Shown here in pieces: positions 62,813-64,000 of a stretch of 64,000 nucleotides of DNA. A program made the translations under genes and the position numbers. Below the pieces are notes generated by a model. That model had not been told where the DNA came from. It made no database searches and was given only the letters and a program-made list of their open reading frames with translations. The first letter of the stretch is position 1, and each line of letters begins with the position of its first letter. Source of the DNA: Raoultibacter timonensis (lineage in GTDB: Bacteria; Actinomycetota; Coriobacteriia; Coriobacteriales; Eggerthellaceae); the NCBI RefSeq assembly GCF_900240215.1, contig NZ_LT964679.1, positions 2,391,942 to 2,455,941 on the forward strand, written 5' to 3'.

Positions 62813-64000
62813 ATGTCAGGAGCGAATAGTCCGCAAGGCGGGCTCACTCGTAGAAGCTTTCTCAAAACGACCGCTGCAGTTGCAGGGGCGGCCACCGTCG
62901 TTGGGGGCGCATCTTCGCTCACAGCTTTAGCGGAAAATTACAGTGCTGGTCAGGTAGAAGCGCAAGGCGAGCAAATCTTTCGCGGTGTGTGCCGCCCGAA
63001 CTGCTTTGGTTTTTGCCACATAAACGTCCATGTGCGCGATGGCAGAGTGACGAAAACCTCGCGGGCGGAATACAACGAAGAGTGCTACAACCGCATTTGC
63101 CAGCGCGGCCTATCTCACGTCCACCGAATCTACGATCCCGAACGCGTGCAGTACCCCATGCGCCGCGCGGAAGGAACCGAACGCGGCGCCGGCGAATGGG
63201 AGCGCATAAGCTGGGACGAAGCGCTTACCGAAATAGCCGACAAGATCAAAAGCATTCAAAGCGAATACGGCGAAGGTTCCGTAGCGTTCCTTACCGCCTC
63301 GGGCAATCAGGCATCCGGTATCACCAGCGCCTATGGCCGCTTGCAGGCCCTCCTGAATGCCAGCAGCATCGGCCCTTGCTTGGACATGGGCAGCTACTAC
63401 GGTATGCAGGCGGTAGCAGGTCTGTACATCAGCCCCTTAATGGGCTTGCAAATGTGGGAGGGCAACGAGCCCACCGATGCCAAAAACGCAAAAACCATCG
63501 TGGTATGGGGCGCCAACATCACCGACGCCCAAGTGCAGAATTGGCACTTGGTCAAGGAAGCCATGCAGAACGGCACCAAGCTGGTCGTCATCGACCCCGT
63601 ATTCACGCAAATCGCCTCCAAAGCCGACAAGTGGATACCTATTCGCCCAGGCAGCGATACGTTGCTTAAATACGCCCTCATGAACATCGTTCTTGAGAAA
63701 GAGGCTCAGGATATCGAGTTCCTGCAACAGCATACGGTCGCCCCGTTCCTCGTCCGTAGCGATACGGGCATGTTCGTACGCAGGAGCGATACCGGCGTCG
63801 AACCCACCGCAACCGGCGAGATGAACCCCACGACGGGTGAAGAGATCATGCTCGATCCGTACATGGTACTGGTTGACGGCGAGCTGGTCGAAGTGACCGA
63901 AGCTTTAGCCCCCGCCATCGAAGGAACCTACGACCTCGATGGTGTAGCATGCCGTACCGCCTACGAGCTGCTGAAAGAAGAGATCCTCTCGCACTCCCCC
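62813..64000 (+). CDS. Tat-exported molybdopterin oxidoreductase (DMSO reductase family), 3' end outside window
   Basis: 396 codons are visible; the frame stays open to the window end. ATG at 62813 with AGGAGGAG upstream. Tat signal LTRRSFLKTTAAVAGAATVV. The mature protein starts with four cysteines (60, 64, 68, 96) as CRPNCFGFC and RICQRG, ligands of the FS0 [4Fe-4S] cluster, followed by the usual YDPERVQYPMRR, WERISWDEAL and IVVWGANITDAQVQNWHLVK with the MGD-binding region VIDPVFTQIASKAD. It should be the catalytic subunit of an exported reductase or oxidase. Partners probably lie downstream, outside the window. The substrate cannot be told. Confidence 0.94.
   Translation, partial: MSGANSPQGGLTRRSFLKTTAAVAGAATVVGGASSLTALAENYSAGQVEAQGEQIFRGVCRPNCFGFCHINVHVRDGRVTKTSRAEYNEECYNRICQRGLSHVHRIYDPERVQYPMRRAEGTERGAGEWERISWDEALTEIADKIKSIQSEYGEGSVAFLTASGNQASGITSAYGRLQALLNASSIGPCLDMGSYYGMQAVAGLYISPLMGLQMWEGNEPTDAKNAKTIVVWGANITDAQVQNWHLVKEAMQNGTKLVVIDPVFTQIASKADKWIPIRPGSDTLLKYALMNIVLEKEAQDIEFLQQHTVAPFLVRSDTGMFVRRSDTGVEPTATGEMNPTTGEEIMLDPYMVLVDGELVEVTEALAPAIEGTYDLDGVACRTAYELLKEEILSHSP

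Overview
The window reads as a chromosomal segment of a high-GC (about 60 % by eye) anaerobic actinobacterium of the family Eggerthellaceae (Coriobacteriia). Three traits suggest this. There are two LuxR regulators whose N-terminal half is a multi-pass membrane domain. They sit beside Tat-exported FAD-dependent reductases of the fumarate/urocanate reductase type. A Tat-exported molybdopterin oxidoreductase and very large signal-peptide surface proteins are also present. No rRNA, CRISPR array, transposase or prophage was seen. The family is inferred from gene content; species was not determined.

Layout. 1-10.1 kb: two giant surface proteins on the minus strand, one (1-2685) with a poly-G tract that breaks its frame just after the signal peptide, plus a MarR regulator and a membrane-tethered ECF sigma factor whose stop codon overlaps an alternative start of the second surface protein. 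10.6-20 kb: an MFS transporter with C-terminal CBS domains, a phage-like 60-residue orphan, an acetate transporter, a MarR/K+-efflux antiporter pair, a tyrosine phosphatase, a PepV-like dipeptidase and tRNA-Leu(CAA). 20-25 kb: a serpin lipoprotein, YaaA and a secreted papain-like peptidase whose catalytic segments are in permuted order. 25-36 kb: a MacAB-like efflux system, catalase, a class I aldolase and a run of small envelope proteins (TM2, VTT, PRC-barrel, YtxH). 36-43.6 kb: a serS-to-ddl gene string and a hybrid histidine kinase.

43.7-64 kb: a pyridoxamine kinase, two LuxR/reductase pairs with a candidate operator cluster in the divergent promoter of the second, a polytopic Ser/Thr kinase, the 3' remnant of a further reductase, and a TetR-lipoprotein-MFS operon with repeated TGTACA palindromes. 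The MFS protein of that operon ends in a RelB/DinJ antitoxin-like domain. A papain-like peptidase follows that is broken by a nonsense codon and a frameshift. Last come an NrfD-like membrane subunit, an SPFH protein, a GntR regulator and the 5' part of a molybdopterin oxidoreductase.

Themes. The window combines surface display (adhesins, secreted peptidases, serpin), envelope stress and efflux (ECF sigma, MacAB, two MFS pumps with unusual C-terminal fusions, SPFH, YtxH, PRC, kinase) and anaerobic respiration. The most unusual items are the MFS-RelB fusion, the permuted cysteine peptidase, the possible ON/OFF switch in the beta-helix adhesin and the sigma/adhesin coupling. All functions are from reading sequence motifs; no searches were run.
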